From positions 1-64,000 of the forward strand of contig WYBC01000016.1 in assembly GCA_011526085.1 (NCBI GenBank): a stretch of 64,000 bases of DNA, written 5' to 3'. Shown here piece by piece: positions 17,981-26,883 of this stretch. Under the pieces are notes generated by a model, which was not told the origin of the DNA, did not search any database, and worked only from the letters and a program-made list of their open reading frames with translations. The DNA is from Lysobacter sp. (lineage in GTDB: Bacteria > Pseudomonadota > Gammaproteobacteria > Xanthomonadales > Xanthomonadaceae). Position 1 is the stretch's first letter. Every line of letters starts with the position of its first letter. The position numbers and the translations under genes are program-made.

Positions 17981-18487
17981 TCAGGGTGCGGCCGTGCCCG
18001 GCGTGCAATCCTTGAGCACGCCGGCGCGGCGTTCGGACACCGGCGTCTTCGGCGGTTGCCGTTTGAGCGTGTTGTCGTAGGCGAGCACATCGATGTCGCC
18101 GTCGGCATCACGGATGGTGTCGACGATCCGCCAACGCATGGCGTCGCCACGCACGGTCGCACGCACCAGATGGATATCGCCGCTGCGCGCGCTTTCGATG
18201 GTGAGCACCGCATCCTTGCCGATCGCGACGCCGTGGATGGCGCGGGCGTCGCCCTCATCCAGTTGCGACAGGCGGACGCGCGCACCGTCGTAGGTGCCGC
18301 AGAGGCGGTCGCCGCGCTGCACCAGCGACAGGAAGAAACCGCCGCATTCGGCCTTGGGATCGTCGCGGTCGCACCACTGCACCGCCCACTCGCCATCGAA
18401 CGTGGACGGCTTGCCGGCGCGTGCGGGCAAAGCCGCGGAAAACGCGATCGATATGCCGGCGATGACGGACAGACACCTGAAAGACAT
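17981..18487 (-). CDS. secreted small protein, probable cognate immunity protein of the lysozyme effector
   Basis: 168 residues. A Sec signal peptide (CLSVIAGISIAFSAALPARA) gives a periplasmic protein of about 145 residues with four cysteines. It precedes the effector gene on the same strand by 100 bases, the usual arrangement for effector/immunity pairs of the Xanthomonadales T4SS, whose immunity proteins sit in the periplasm to block peptidoglycan-cleaving effectors. I see no recognisable domain. The immunity role is inferred from position and localisation. I prefer the ATG preceded by GGGAGC over a TTG start at 18550. Confidence 0.6.
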   Translation of the reverse strand: MSFRCLSVIAGISIAFSAALPARAGKPSTFDGEWAVQWCDRDDPKAECGGFFLSLVQRGDRLCGTYDGARVRLSQLDEGDARAIHGVAIGKDAVLTIESARSGDIHLVRATVRGDAMRWRIVDTIRDADGDIDVLAYDNTLKRQPPKTPVSERRAGVLKDCTPGTAAP

Positions 18488-18583
18488 GGGGCACGCTCCC
18501 TGTCGACGATTCGACGGTCCAACGCTACGGAAGGCGGCGGAACGGGTCAACCCGTCGCCGCGGGACGGTAGGCGCGCGTCCGT

Positions 18584-19294
18584 TCAGGCGGCGGGCGGGC
18601 GCTCGTCGTTGTCCGCGAGCATGCCGCCGACGCCGATGCCGGCGGCGGCACCGCCGCCCGCGCCCATGGCGCCACCGCCACCGCCGCGACCGCCGCCGCC
18701 CTGGCCGTCGCGGCCGCCGCTCTCGCCCTTGCCTTTCGCGCCGCCGGACGGGCGCGTCGGCCCCTGCATCGGAATCGACAGATCGGCCGGCACCGGTTCC
18801 AGATCGAGCACGCGGCGGATGAAATCGCGCAGCGAGACCACCAGTTCGGCGGTGCGCACCGGGCGGCCTTCGGCCAGTTCGGTCGCCGCGCGCGCGGCGA
18901 GCCGCACCTGTTCGTCGGTGCCGAGCAGCAGGATGTCCGACAACGCCGCTTCGACCGCATCGCGGATGCGCCGCGAGCGGTCGGAACTGTTCGCATCGCG
19001 TTCGAGGGCATCGTCCACGACCATACCGGCATCGGCGGAAACGCCGCGCCGGCGCAGGTCGCGCAGATGGGTGGGATCGACCGCGAGATCGCCGGTGAAC
19101 GAACCGCCGAGCGTCTTGTAGGCCGCGATCAGCGTGCGCAGACGCTCGTTGATCTGGCGGTTTTCGCGCTCGCGCCGCTGCTGCACCGTCTGCATCACGA
19201 TCAGGCGGATGCCGACGCCGATCAGGGTGATCGCCGCCAGAGCGGCCAGCGTCGAGAGCATCGACTGCCAGGAACTGAAATCGAGACCGCGCAT
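18584..19294 (-). CDS. membrane-anchored hypothetical protein with Gly-rich tail
   Basis: 236 residues. One N-terminal membrane helix (LAALAAITLIGVGIRLIV), a charged helical middle (about 40-165) and a low-complexity glycine-rich C-terminal region (about 175-225). GGAGTTCC precedes the ATG at 19294, and the gene follows the M14 peptidase gene by 38 bases on the same strand, so they may be co-transcribed. I do not recognise the family. Confidence 0.65.
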   Translation of the reverse strand: MRGLDFSSWQSMLSTLAALAAITLIGVGIRLIVMQTVQQRRERENRQINERLRTLIAAYKTLGGSFTGDLAVDPTHLRDLRRRGVSADAGMVVDDALERDANSSDRSRRIRDAVEAALSDILLLGTDEQVRLAARAATELAEGRPVRTAELVVSLRDFIRRVLDLEPVPADLSIPMQGPTRPSGGAKGKGESGGRDGQGGGGRGGGGGAMGAGGGAAAGIGVGGMLADNDERPPAA

Positions 19295-19332
19295 GGGGAA
19301 CTCCTGCGTGTGCGGGGGCTGCGCGGGGTCGA

Positions 19333-20253
19333 TCAGGAATGCGCCAGCGCGTGGTCGATCGCCGCGCACACCGCCGCGGCCTGCGCGGCGTTGCACTGCT
19401 CGGGCGTGGCGCGCGGGCTGTCGGGATAGACCTCGGTGGTGGTGACGTAGCGCGCGCCGGTCATGCCGGCGCACAGGCCGAGCGCGGCCAGCGGATAGCG
19501 GATGACGCCCGGCGCGACGACGGTGGAACCGATGATCTCGCCGCGTTCGTCGGCGGGCGCGATATGGGTCACCCGTTCGACCGCCGCGATGATCGCCTGC
19601 TGGAACGCCGGCTGCGGACGTTCGGTGTCGTCGACCAGATAGAACCCGTCGGGAATCGTGCCGGGCTCGAAGGGTTTGCCGTCGCGCGCGGCCAGCGCCG
19701 GCCGGAATTCGGATTCGTCGGTATCGGTGGTCTCGTGCAGATCGATGTGCATGAGGATGCGGTCTCGCAGCGGCGCGACCAGCCGCATCAGCGCCGCAGA
19801 CTCTTCCGCCGGGCTGGGCTCGCGGAACGAACGGTTCGGATCGATCGCGTCGTGGTTCCAGCGATGGATGCGCTCGTAGGCCCATGGGCTGATGCAGGGC
19901 GCGACCAGCAGGTTCGCGCGGCCGGCATAGTCCGCCGCGTGCAGGTCGACGAAGCGCAGCGCGCCGTGGACGCCGCTGGTCTCGTAGCCGTGGACGCCGC
20001 CGGTGACCAGCATGCACGGCAGCGCATCGTTCCAGTCGCGGCTGCGGATCGCGAACAGCGGATAGATGTCCGGCGGGTATTCCAGGCGGCCGTACTCGAT
20101 CACGTCGAAGCGTTCGCGCAGACCTTGGATCGCGCGCACCACGTCGACCTCGTAACTGCGATGGCGGACCTGCCGCGCGCGCCATGCTGCGACTTCGGCT
20201 GCGCCCCAGGGCTGGCCTGGCGTGCCGATCGGGTAGGAGGCCGTGTCGTTCAT
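19333..20253 (-). CDS. M14 family zinc carboxypeptidase-like protein
   Basis: 306 residues, no signal peptide. The zinc ligands of the M14 fold are visible: H88 and E91 in GGVHGYETSG and H173 in MHIDLHETTD, with NHDAIDPNRSF between them for substrate binding. A glutamate in the TTTEVYP segment near the C-terminus is placed as the catalytic base. Soluble M14 members of this subfamily include succinylglutamate desuccinylase/aspartoacylase relatives and DUF2817-type peptidases. The substrate is undetermined. Confidence 0.85.
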   Translation of the reverse strand: MNDTASYPIGTPGQPWGAAEVAAWRARQVRHRSYEVDVVRAIQGLRERFDVIEYGRLEYPPDIYPLFAIRSRDWNDALPCMLVTGGVHGYETSGVHGALRFVDLHAADYAGRANLLVAPCISPWAYERIHRWNHDAIDPNRSFREPSPAEESAALMRLVAPLRDRILMHIDLHETTDTDESEFRPALAARDGKPFEPGTIPDGFYLVDDTERPQPAFQQAIIAAVERVTHIAPADERGEIIGSTVVAPGVIRYPLAALGLCAGMTGARYVTTTEVYPDSPRATPEQCNAAQAAAVCAAIDHALAHS

Positions 20254-20367
20254 CGCGTCGCTCGCTGCTGGTCGGTCGTGGAAGCGCGCAGTGTACTGCC
20301 GCGATGCGCCGACCCGCCCCTTTTCCGCGATTCTCGTGCACAGTAACCGCCCCGACCGAGACCGCCC

Positions 20368-21090
20368 ATGTCCGAACCCATCCGACTCTCCCGGCGCGTG
20401 TCAGAGCTCGCGCGCTGCTCGCGCGGCGATGCCGAGCGCTACATCGAAGGCGGCTGGGTGTCGGTGGACGGCGTCATCGTCGAATCGCCGCAGCGGATGG
20501 TCTCGACCGAGCGCGTCGAACTCGATCCCGCCGCGGTGCTGGAAACGCCGGAACCCGCGACCGTGCTGCTGCACAAGCCGGTGGGGTTCGATGCGATCGG
20601 CGGCCGGAAACCGGCCGCCGCGCTGGTCGCACCGGCCTCGCGCTGGGCGGACGATCCCAGCGGCCTGCGCCTGCTGCAGCGGCATTTCGTGCGGCTGACC
20701 CCGCTGGTGCCGCTCGACACCGAGGCCAGCGGCCTGATGGTGCTGACCCAGGACGGCCGCGTGTGGCGGCGGCTGACCGAGGATGCCGAGCAGATCGAGC
20801 ACGAATACGTCGTCGAGGTCGACGGCGAGATCGCGCCCTACGGCCTGAACCGCCTGAACCACGGACTGAGCTTCCGCGGGCAGGCGCTGCCGCCGTGCAA
20901 GGTCAGCTGGCAGAACGAATTCCGGCTGCGTTTCGCGATCAAGGCCGTACAGCCCGGGCAGATCCGCGACATGTGCGCGCAGGTGGGGCTGCGGGTGGTC
21001 GCGATGCGGCGCCTGCGCATCGGCCGGATTCCGCTGGGCAAGCTGCCGGTGGGCGAATGGCGCTATCTGCCGGTGGGCGAGAAGTTCTGA
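20368..21090 (+). CDS. rluF: 23S rRNA pseudouridine synthase, RluF-like (S4 + RsuA/RluB/E/F type)
   Basis: 240 residues. An S4 RNA-binding domain (about 6-55) precedes the pseudouridine synthase domain. The catalytic aspartate is D117 in VPLDTEASGLMVLTQDG. The HKPVGF motif and the KLPVGEWR end are typical of the RsuA/RluB/RluE/RluF family. In E. coli RluF modifies U2604 in the peptidyl-transferase region of 23S rRNA. Paralogue assignment (F rather than B/E) is by general likeness, so the symbol is tentative. Confidence 0.85.
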   Translation: MSEPIRLSRRVSELARCSRGDAERYIEGGWVSVDGVIVESPQRMVSTERVELDPAAVLETPEPATVLLHKPVGFDAIGGRKPAAALVAPASRWADDPSGLRLLQRHFVRLTPLVPLDTEASGLMVLTQDGRVWRRLTEDAEQIEHEYVVEVDGEIAPYGLNRLNHGLSFRGQALPPCKVSWQNEFRLRFAIKAVQPGQIRDMCAQVGLRVVAMRRLRIGRIPLGKLPVGEWRYLPVGEKF

Positions 21091-21160
21091 CCGCGTCACC
21101 GGGAACGAACGCGCCGATGCCCGCGACGTCGACGTTCGACCCGAGCCCGCCGGCATCCGC

Positions 21161-21631
21161 TCACTCGCCGCGGATGCGCAGGGTCAGGCCCTTGAGGAAA
21201 TTGCGCAGCAGCTGGTCGCCGCAGGCCCGGTAATTGTGATGTCCGGGCTGGCGGAACAGCGCGCTCAGCTCGGGTTTCGAGATCGGGAAACCGGCCGCGG
21301 CGAAGATCGCATGCAGATCGACGTCTTTCAGTTCGAACGCGACGCGCAACTTCTTCAGCACGAGATTGTTGGTGATGCGCGTCGGCACCGGCCGCGGCGG
21401 CAGGCTGTCGTTGCGGCCGCGGCAATGGATCACCAGCCCATCGAGGAAGTGCGCGAGGACGCGATCGCTGCAGGCCACGTACTCGGGATCGTCTTCCCTG
21501 CGCACGAAATCCCGCACCTCTTCCTTTTCGAACGGCAAGGCGGGGTCCGCCAGCTTCGCGATCGCGACGACCTTGCCGTCGCCCAGATCGAGCATGTAGC
21601 GGATGCTGCGCAGCACATCGTTGTTGATCAT
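21161..21631 (-). CDS. yehS: DUF1456 family protein (YehS-like)
   Basis: 156 residues made of two repeats of a helical unit: NNDVLRSIRYMLDL ... CSDRVLAHFLDGLVIHCRGR and TNNLVLKKLRVAFEL ... CGDQLLRNFLKGLTLRIRGE. This two-repeat pattern is diagnostic of DUF1456/YehS. Function unknown. Convergent with the RluF-like gene and followed on the same strand by the RIO kinase gene upstream. Confidence 0.9.
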   Translation of the reverse strand: MINNDVLRSIRYMLDLGDGKVVAIAKLADPALPFEKEEVRDFVRREDDPEYVACSDRVLAHFLDGLVIHCRGRNDSLPPRPVPTRITNNLVLKKLRVAFELKDVDLHAIFAAAGFPISKPELSALFRQPGHHNYRACGDQLLRNFLKGLTLRIRGE

Positions 21632-21729
21632 GGAGTACGGGGCACGCCTGAGGTCGGAAGTTCAAAGGTTCGGAGGTTCGACACGCCTGGAGCGTACCGG
21701 ACACTGTACATGCGCCGGGCGGCGCCGGA

Positions 21730-22587
21730 TCAATCGTCCTGCGCCGCGGCCTCGCGTCCCTGCTGCCGGATCAGCGCTTCCTGGCGCGCGTCGTTGATCG
21801 CGTCGCGGACGCTGTCGAGATCGGCCTCGCGTTCGTCGTGCTCGAACGCACCGGTCAACGGGGTGTCGGGCAGGAGCGCTCCGGCTTCGAAGATCGCCCA
21901 CATTTCCTCGCCGTACCAGGTGTCGAGCAGCTCCGGCGCCCAGCGCCCGAGACTCGCGGTGAGGTTGTTGACGTCGCGCAGCAGCATCCGCCGCGCGGCG
22001 TTGTTGCCGGCGGCGCTGACCACCTGCGGAAAATCGATGACGATCGGGCCGTCCGGTCCGACCAGCACGTTGTACTGCGACAGGTCGCCGTGGATCAGGC
22101 CGCAGCACAGCATGCGCACGACCTGGCGGATCAGCACCGCGTGGAATTCGCGGGCCTGTTCCGGCGTCAGTTCGACTTCGCCCAGTCGCGGCGCAGAGAA
22201 GCCGCCGGCGTCGGTCACCAGCTCCATCACCAGGACGCCGTGGTAGTAGCCGTAGGGCTCGGGCACGCGCACGCCGGCGTCGCGCAGCAGGTAGAGGGCG
22301 TCGACCTCGGCGTTCTTCCAGGCGGTCTCCTGCTGCTTCCGGCCGTATTTCGTCGCCTTGCCGATCGCGCGCGTCTCGCGGCTGCCGCGGACCTTGCGGC
22401 CTTCCTGATACTGCACGCGCTGCTGGAAACTGCGCTGCGCCATGTCCTTGTAGACCTTCGCGCAGCGCACGTCGTCGCCGCTGCGGACCACGTAGACCGC
22501 CGCTTCCTTGCCGCTCTTGAGGGGACGAAGCACCTCGTCGATGACGCCGTCGTCGATCAGCGCCTGCAGCGCGGTGGGGGTCTTCAT
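21730..22587 (-). CDS. RIO1-family atypical serine protein kinase
   Basis: 285 residues. Kinase residues are visible: K44 in CAKVYK, the catalytic H166-G-D168-L-S-Q-Y-N and the metal-binding D185 in VIDFPQ, as in archaeal Rio1 and its bacterial relatives. RIO kinases in archaea and eukaryotes act in ribosome small-subunit maturation; the bacterial substrate is unknown. An adjacent rRNA-modifying enzyme and Sua5 nearby fit translation-related roles but do not prove them. Confidence 0.9.
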   Translation of the reverse strand: MKTPTALQALIDDGVIDEVLRPLKSGKEAAVYVVRSGDDVRCAKVYKDMAQRSFQQRVQYQEGRKVRGSRETRAIGKATKYGRKQQETAWKNAEVDALYLLRDAGVRVPEPYGYYHGVLVMELVTDAGGFSAPRLGEVELTPEQAREFHAVLIRQVVRMLCCGLIHGDLSQYNVLVGPDGPIVIDFPQVVSAAGNNAARRMLLRDVNNLTASLGRWAPELLDTWYGEEMWAIFEAGALLPDTPLTGAFEHDEREADLDSVRDAINDARQEALIRQQGREAAAQDD

Positions 22588-22832
22588 GGATGCCTGGACA
22601 AAGGTCGCGGCGCGAACGCCCGGACCGGGCGCATATTCTCGCAGGAACCGCCGCGCAGCGGGCGACGCGCGCGGTCATGCGCAACACGAGCCGGTATGCG
22701 GCGACACCTGTCAGTTGTGACAGGTCGTCGTCGCCACCGGAGGCAAAACGCGGCGCGTATCATCCGGCGCGGGGCGATTCCGGGTCGCGCGCCCCGATTC
22801 TTTCCAGCGCCGGATCAACAAGGAGCGTTTTC

Positions 22833-23147
22833 ATGATCATCAATTCGATCGCGGACGGCCAGGTCACGTCCAACCAGCTCGTCGAATTCAACTTCCGCGC
22901 CATTTCCTACAGCGTCAGCGGCTCCAAGAGCACGCTGAGCGGCGAAGTCGCTGCGGGCCATTACCAGAGCATCGACGCCACCGCGACCGGCAACGGCCCG
23001 TACAAGGTGACCCTGGGCTACGTGAACCATTCGTACCAGGCCCAGCCGGTGATGGTGGACAGCAACGACGCGATGGTGACCTTCTGGATGGCCTTCCCGG
23101 CCGGCCCGAACCACCCGCAGACCTTCGTCTTCGCGAACCAGAAGTAA
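22833..23147 (+). CDS. small beta-rich protein of unknown function
   Basis: 104 residues, preceded by a strong AAGGAG seven bases before the ATG. There is no signal peptide, no cysteine and few charged residues; the pattern of polar/hydrophobic alternation (FNFRAISYSVSG, YKVTLGYVNHSYQ) suggests a small beta-sandwich. I do not recognise it. It leads a co-directional group with the TPR/glycosyltransferase-like and sulfotransferase-like genes, 80 bases ahead of the first, and might be a substrate or partner of them. Its strong ribosome site suggests high expression. Confidence 0.7.
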   Translation: MIINSIADGQVTSNQLVEFNFRAISYSVSGSKSTLSGEVAAGHYQSIDATATGNGPYKVTLGYVNHSYQAQPVMVDSNDAMVTFWMAFPAGPNHPQTFVFANQK

Positions 23148-23227
23148 GCCGGCCGGTCCCGACGACGGGCGGGGCGGGTGGCGCGGCCGGCAACGGCGGC
23201 CGTTCCGCCCGCCCGGTCGCCACGTCG

Positions 23228-24757
23228 ATGTTCCCGATGACTGCCGATCCGCAACGGCCGAGCACCGTGCCGGCGAGCGCTCTTCCCCCGGATGCGCGCG
23301 CCGCCGATGCATCGCCTGCGCCCGAGGTGTTGGCCACGGCCGCCTCGCTGGCGCGCGCGGGCAGATGGCCCGAGGCCATCGCGACGATCCAACCGCACCT
23401 GCAGGAGTCCCCCGCCTGCTGGCCGCTCGCATCGGCGCTCGCCGATCTGCTGGAAGCGACCGGCGCGACGATGGACGCCATCGCCTCGCTGCGCGGCTTC
23501 GTCGCCCGTTCGCCGCGATCCGCGGAAGGATGGCATCGGCTCGCCGGCCTGCTGCACCGGACCGGCGATCTTGCGCAGGCGCTCGACGCCGCGACCACGG
23601 CCGTGGCCCTGCGCGACGACTGGCCGCAGGCGCTCAATCGTCTCGGCTGTCTGCTGGAAACCATCGATCCCGTGCAGGCGACGGCCGTGCTCGAACGCGC
23701 CGTCGCCTGCACGGGACCGTGGAACGCCCCGCGGTTGAATCTGGCGCGGCTGTGGCGCGATCGCGGCCGCATCGCCGATGCGATCGCGCTGCTGCTCGAC
23801 GCGACGACGCGCGATCCCGCCGATGCGGCGGCGCGGGTCGCGCTCGCGGAAACGCGGCTGCAACACGGCGACCACGCGGACGGCTGGCGCGATTACGACT
23901 GGCGCTTCGGCCAGGGCGGGCAGGTGCCGGCCTATCCCGGCACCCATGCGCCGGTGTGGGATGGCCGCCCGCTGCGGGGCGAGATCGTGATGGTCTGGCT
24001 GGAACAGGGGCTCGGCGATCAACTGCAGTTCTGCCGCTATCTGCCGGCGATCGTCGCCGCGGGCGGGCGGGTCTGGCTGCAGGCGCCACGGGTGCTGCAA
24101 CCGCTGCTGGCTTCGCTGGGCGCGGTCGAGCGCTTCGTCGACGAAGGCGAAGTCCCCGCGGGCTTCGATCTGCAGATCCCGCTGCTGAGCCTGCCCCATG
24201 CCCTGCGCGCCACCGTGCCCGACATCCCCCGCGCGCCCTATCTGTCCGCCGACGCGGCGCAGTTGCCCGCCGGCGCGGGCGGCCTGCGCGTCGGCGTGGT
24301 GTTCGCGAGCCGCGCCGATCATCCCGCGGCGACGCGACGCGATTGCCCGCTGCCGCTGCTGCGCGTGCTGTCGGAGCTTCCGCAGGTCGCACTGCACAGC
24401 CTGCAGTTCGGCGCGGCCGGCAGCGCGGCGGTGCAGGCGCAGAACTGGCCGATCGTCGACCTCGCGCCGGTGCTGGGCGATTTCGCGCGGACCGCGGCGA
24501 TCGTGCGGGCGATGGATCTGGTGATCACCGTCGATACCGCGATGGCGCACCTGTGCGGCGCGCTCGGGCATCCGGTCTGGACCCTGCTGTCGACGCCCTG
24601 CGACTGGCGCTGGCAATGCGGGCGCGACGACTCGCCGTGGTATCCGTCGATGCGCCTGTATCGCCAGACGACGCCCGGCGACTGGTCCACGCCGCTGCTG
24701 CAGGTGCGTCGGGATCTTGCCGCACTGGCCGCACGCCGCGACGCGGTGCCGGCATGA
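23228..24757 (+). CDS. TPR protein with glycosyltransferase-family-9-like C-terminal domain
   Basis: 509 residues. The first ~230 residues are tetratricopeptide-like helical pairs (EVLATAASLARAGRWPEAI, WHRLAGLLHRTGDLAQAL). From about 255 a glycosyltransferase-like domain follows: MVWLEQGLGDQLQFCRYLP and VITVDTAMAHLCGALGHPVW, the donor-side motif of GT9-like folds. Such fusions are common in proteobacteria; targets are mostly unknown and may be proteins, given the TPR domain. The stop overlaps the next start (ATGA), showing translational coupling with the sulfotransferase-like gene. Confidence 0.8.
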   Translation: MFPMTADPQRPSTVPASALPPDARAADASPAPEVLATAASLARAGRWPEAIATIQPHLQESPACWPLASALADLLEATGATMDAIASLRGFVARSPRSAEGWHRLAGLLHRTGDLAQALDAATTAVALRDDWPQALNRLGCLLETIDPVQATAVLERAVACTGPWNAPRLNLARLWRDRGRIADAIALLLDATTRDPADAAARVALAETRLQHGDHADGWRDYDWRFGQGGQVPAYPGTHAPVWDGRPLRGEIVMVWLEQGLGDQLQFCRYLPAIVAAGGRVWLQAPRVLQPLLASLGAVERFVDEGEVPAGFDLQIPLLSLPHALRATVPDIPRAPYLSADAAQLPAGAGGLRVGVVFASRADHPAATRRDCPLPLLRVLSELPQVALHSLQFGAAGSAAVQAQNWPIVDLAPVLGDFARTAAIVRAMDLVITVDTAMAHLCGALGHPVWTLLSTPCDWRWQCGRDDSPWYPSMRLYRQTTPGDWSTPLLQVRRDLAALAARRDAVPA

Positions 24758-25587
24758 ACGCGATGCCCGACGACTCCGCTGCCCGATCGACGACGCCGTC
24801 GCTGTTCGTCGTCGCCCTGCCGCGGTCGCTGTCGACCGCGATCTTCGAACGCGCGCGCTCGGCGCTGTCGCTGGCCGCTCCGGCGTGGACCAGCGCCGGC
24901 GAGATCCTCAACACCGGGCGCTGGCGCATGCTCGCGCGCGAGGACGACGGCGATCGCTTCACGACCACGCACGAGGTCGCGCGTTTCGAGCAATGGACGC
25001 GGTTCCTCGACGATGTCGTGCATCCGCGCGGCCGCGCCTACAAGGACGTGGTGCAGCCGTTCGTGTGCGCGCGCTGGCTCGCGCTGGCGCAGGCGCGTGG
25101 ACACGCGCCGCGCGTGCTGCGCGTGCGACGCCCGCTGGCCGATGTCGCATGGTCGATGCTCGAAGCGGGCTGGCGCTATCCCGCGCGCGCCGCGGCGACC
25201 GGCGAGCACGACATCGACCGCCTGCTGTCGGGCCTGCTGCGGGCGCGCGACGCCCTGTCGGAACCGGCCGCGGTGGAGGTCGACTTCGATGCGCTGATGC
25301 GCGGCGAAGATGCGCTCGCCGCTGCACTGCGACGGATGTATGCGGATGTCGACGGCATGGATGTCGACGGCACGGGCATCGATGCCGGCGACCTGCGCTT
25401 CGGCGACGCCCGCTTCCGCGCGCATTCCGCCACGGTGCTGGCGCGGCGCGACACGCCGCGCTGGCGTATGCTCGACGCGCGCATCCGCACGCTCGAAGCC
25501 GTGGCCGCGCAGCAGGCGCCCTTGCATTGCCCGCTGCCATCCGACGAGAGCCTGCACTCGCGACAAACCGCCATCGCCGGAGACTAG
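24754..25587 (+). CDS. sulfotransferase-like P-loop protein
   Basis: 277 residues. The N-terminal LFVVALPRSLSTAIFERA matches the 5'-phosphosulfate-binding loop of sulfotransferases, and VLRVRRPLADVAWSML fits the 3'-phosphate-binding segment. The overall length fits the family, although the C-terminal region is divergent. It overlaps the preceding gene by four bases, so the two products probably act together, for example in successive modifications of one target. Sulfotransfer activity is inferred from the fold only. Confidence 0.7.
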   Translation: MNAMPDDSAARSTTPSLFVVALPRSLSTAIFERARSALSLAAPAWTSAGEILNTGRWRMLAREDDGDRFTTTHEVARFEQWTRFLDDVVHPRGRAYKDVVQPFVCARWLALAQARGHAPRVLRVRRPLADVAWSMLEAGWRYPARAAATGEHDIDRLLSGLLRARDALSEPAAVEVDFDALMRGEDALAAALRRMYADVDGMDVDGTGIDAGDLRFGDARFRAHSATVLARRDTPRWRMLDARIRTLEAVAAQQAPLHCPLPSDESLHSRQTAIAGD

Positions 25588-25673
25588 GCCCGGAGCCGCC
25601 TCGACGTCACCCGCGGCATCCTCGAACCACCGTCCCCGCATCCTCGCGATCGTGACCGACAGGAGAGATCGAC

Positions 25674-26723
25674 ATGCTCGACGCCGAAAACGAACAGGCA
25701 ACGGCGACCTACTACGACTGCAGCATCCGCGCCGGTTTCTACAATCTCGGCGGCGTCGACCTGGCGCACCACACCTATGCGATCGCGGACCGGGACGGGC
25801 GACAGTTCGCGATGCCCTGCTTCGGTTCGTTCGCCCTGCTCGAAGGCGAACGCGGCAACACCGGCGTGCGTTTCCCGGCGGATCTGTGGTCCGCCACGAT
25901 CCTGTTTCCCCGGTTCCTGGGCAACGCCCTGCCCGCCAATCTCTCGGTGGCGCTGGGCATGGCGCAGTTCACGCTGCTGCCCGCATACGACTGGACGGGC
26001 GGCGACTGGGACGACTACTGGCGACGCAATCCGTCGCTCAACGGACTCAGTCCGTCGTGCTGGGCCGGACTGGTGTATGCGATCACCGGCGTCTGCCATC
26101 AGGCCTGCAACCGCATCCTGTGGTCGTCGCTGCAGGGCGGCTTCCTTTTCGGCCCGGTGAACTGGCCGCCGAGCCTGTCGGCCAGCTACTGGGTCTACGG
26201 CTTCCACGGCAAGGCCGCGGATGCGGCGATGATCCTGGCTTCGGCACTGGTGGTGAAGGCGCTGCTGGGCGATCGGGCCGACGAGGGCGAACTGCAGAAG
26301 GCGCACGCGCTGGCACGCGACGTGATGCAGCATCATGTCATGCATGCGCTGCGCGACCCGACCCGCGGCGAGGCCCGCGCCCACGAAGTCCGCGGCATCC
26401 TCGACCATCTGCCGGAAACGCTGCGCCTGTCCGACCAGACCGCCGCCGCCGAGATCGTGAACCTGGACCGGGCGTTCTCGAACCGCAAGAATCTCATCGA
26501 CAACCGCCTGTACCGGACCACCAACGACGCATTCCACGACGAATACGCGGGCCAGGTGAACGACGATTTCCGCACGTTGCTCGACCGCTTCCGCGAGATC
26601 ATGCCTGCGGACACGTTCCGGCATCTGTTCCCGGATGCCGCCGACCAGAGAAGCTACACGCTGGTCGATCGGCGGCTGATGCCCGTGGATTATTCGCGTC
26701 ATCGCGATGGCCGGAATCCATGA
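25674..26723 (+). CDS. unknown protein with conserved-looking His and Cys motifs, possible permuted papain-like fold
   Basis: 349 residues. I do not recognise the family with certainty. An early LAHHTYAI (histidines ~31-32) and a later YAITGVCHQACNRILW (cysteine ~141) stand in the His-before-Cys order of circularly permuted NlpC/P60 (LRAT/YiiX-like) enzymes. The last 130 residues are helical and charged. No signal peptide. AGGAGAG lies eight bases before the ATG. It follows the sulfotransferase-like gene by 86 bases on the same strand. Peptidase, amidase or acyltransferase activity is a hypothesis. Confidence 0.6.
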   Translation: MLDAENEQATATYYDCSIRAGFYNLGGVDLAHHTYAIADRDGRQFAMPCFGSFALLEGERGNTGVRFPADLWSATILFPRFLGNALPANLSVALGMAQFTLLPAYDWTGGDWDDYWRRNPSLNGLSPSCWAGLVYAITGVCHQACNRILWSSLQGGFLFGPVNWPPSLSASYWVYGFHGKAADAAMILASALVVKALLGDRADEGELQKAHALARDVMQHHVMHALRDPTRGEARAHEVRGILDHLPETLRLSDQTAAAEIVNLDRAFSNRKNLIDNRLYRTTNDAFHDEYAGQVNDDFRTLLDRFREIMPADTFRHLFPDAADQRSYTLVDRRLMPVDYSRHRDGRNP

Positions 26724-26883
26724 ACGCGCGCGACGATGGCGGAATCGCGCGACTGAACCATGCGTCAATGCCCGCGACGCATCACGAATTGTTTCCGCCC
26801 GCATAACCGTTGTTTACCGCGCCGGCGCCACGATGGTCGCGCGATCGGACATCCGGTCGCACGTACCCTCACAAGGAGACGGC

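Noticed and set aside
14353-18015. Very long plus-strand open frame (over 1200 codons)
   Set aside because: It lies antisense to three well-supported minus-strand genes and has the low-complexity Arg/Ala/Val composition of a GC-rich shadow frame.
16009-18522. Longer in-frame version of the effector reading back to 18522
   Set aside because: The extension overlaps the signal-peptide gene at 17981-18487, is Arg/Cys-rich nonsense, and MDYRELTEQ at 17880 begins the lysozyme-like domain.
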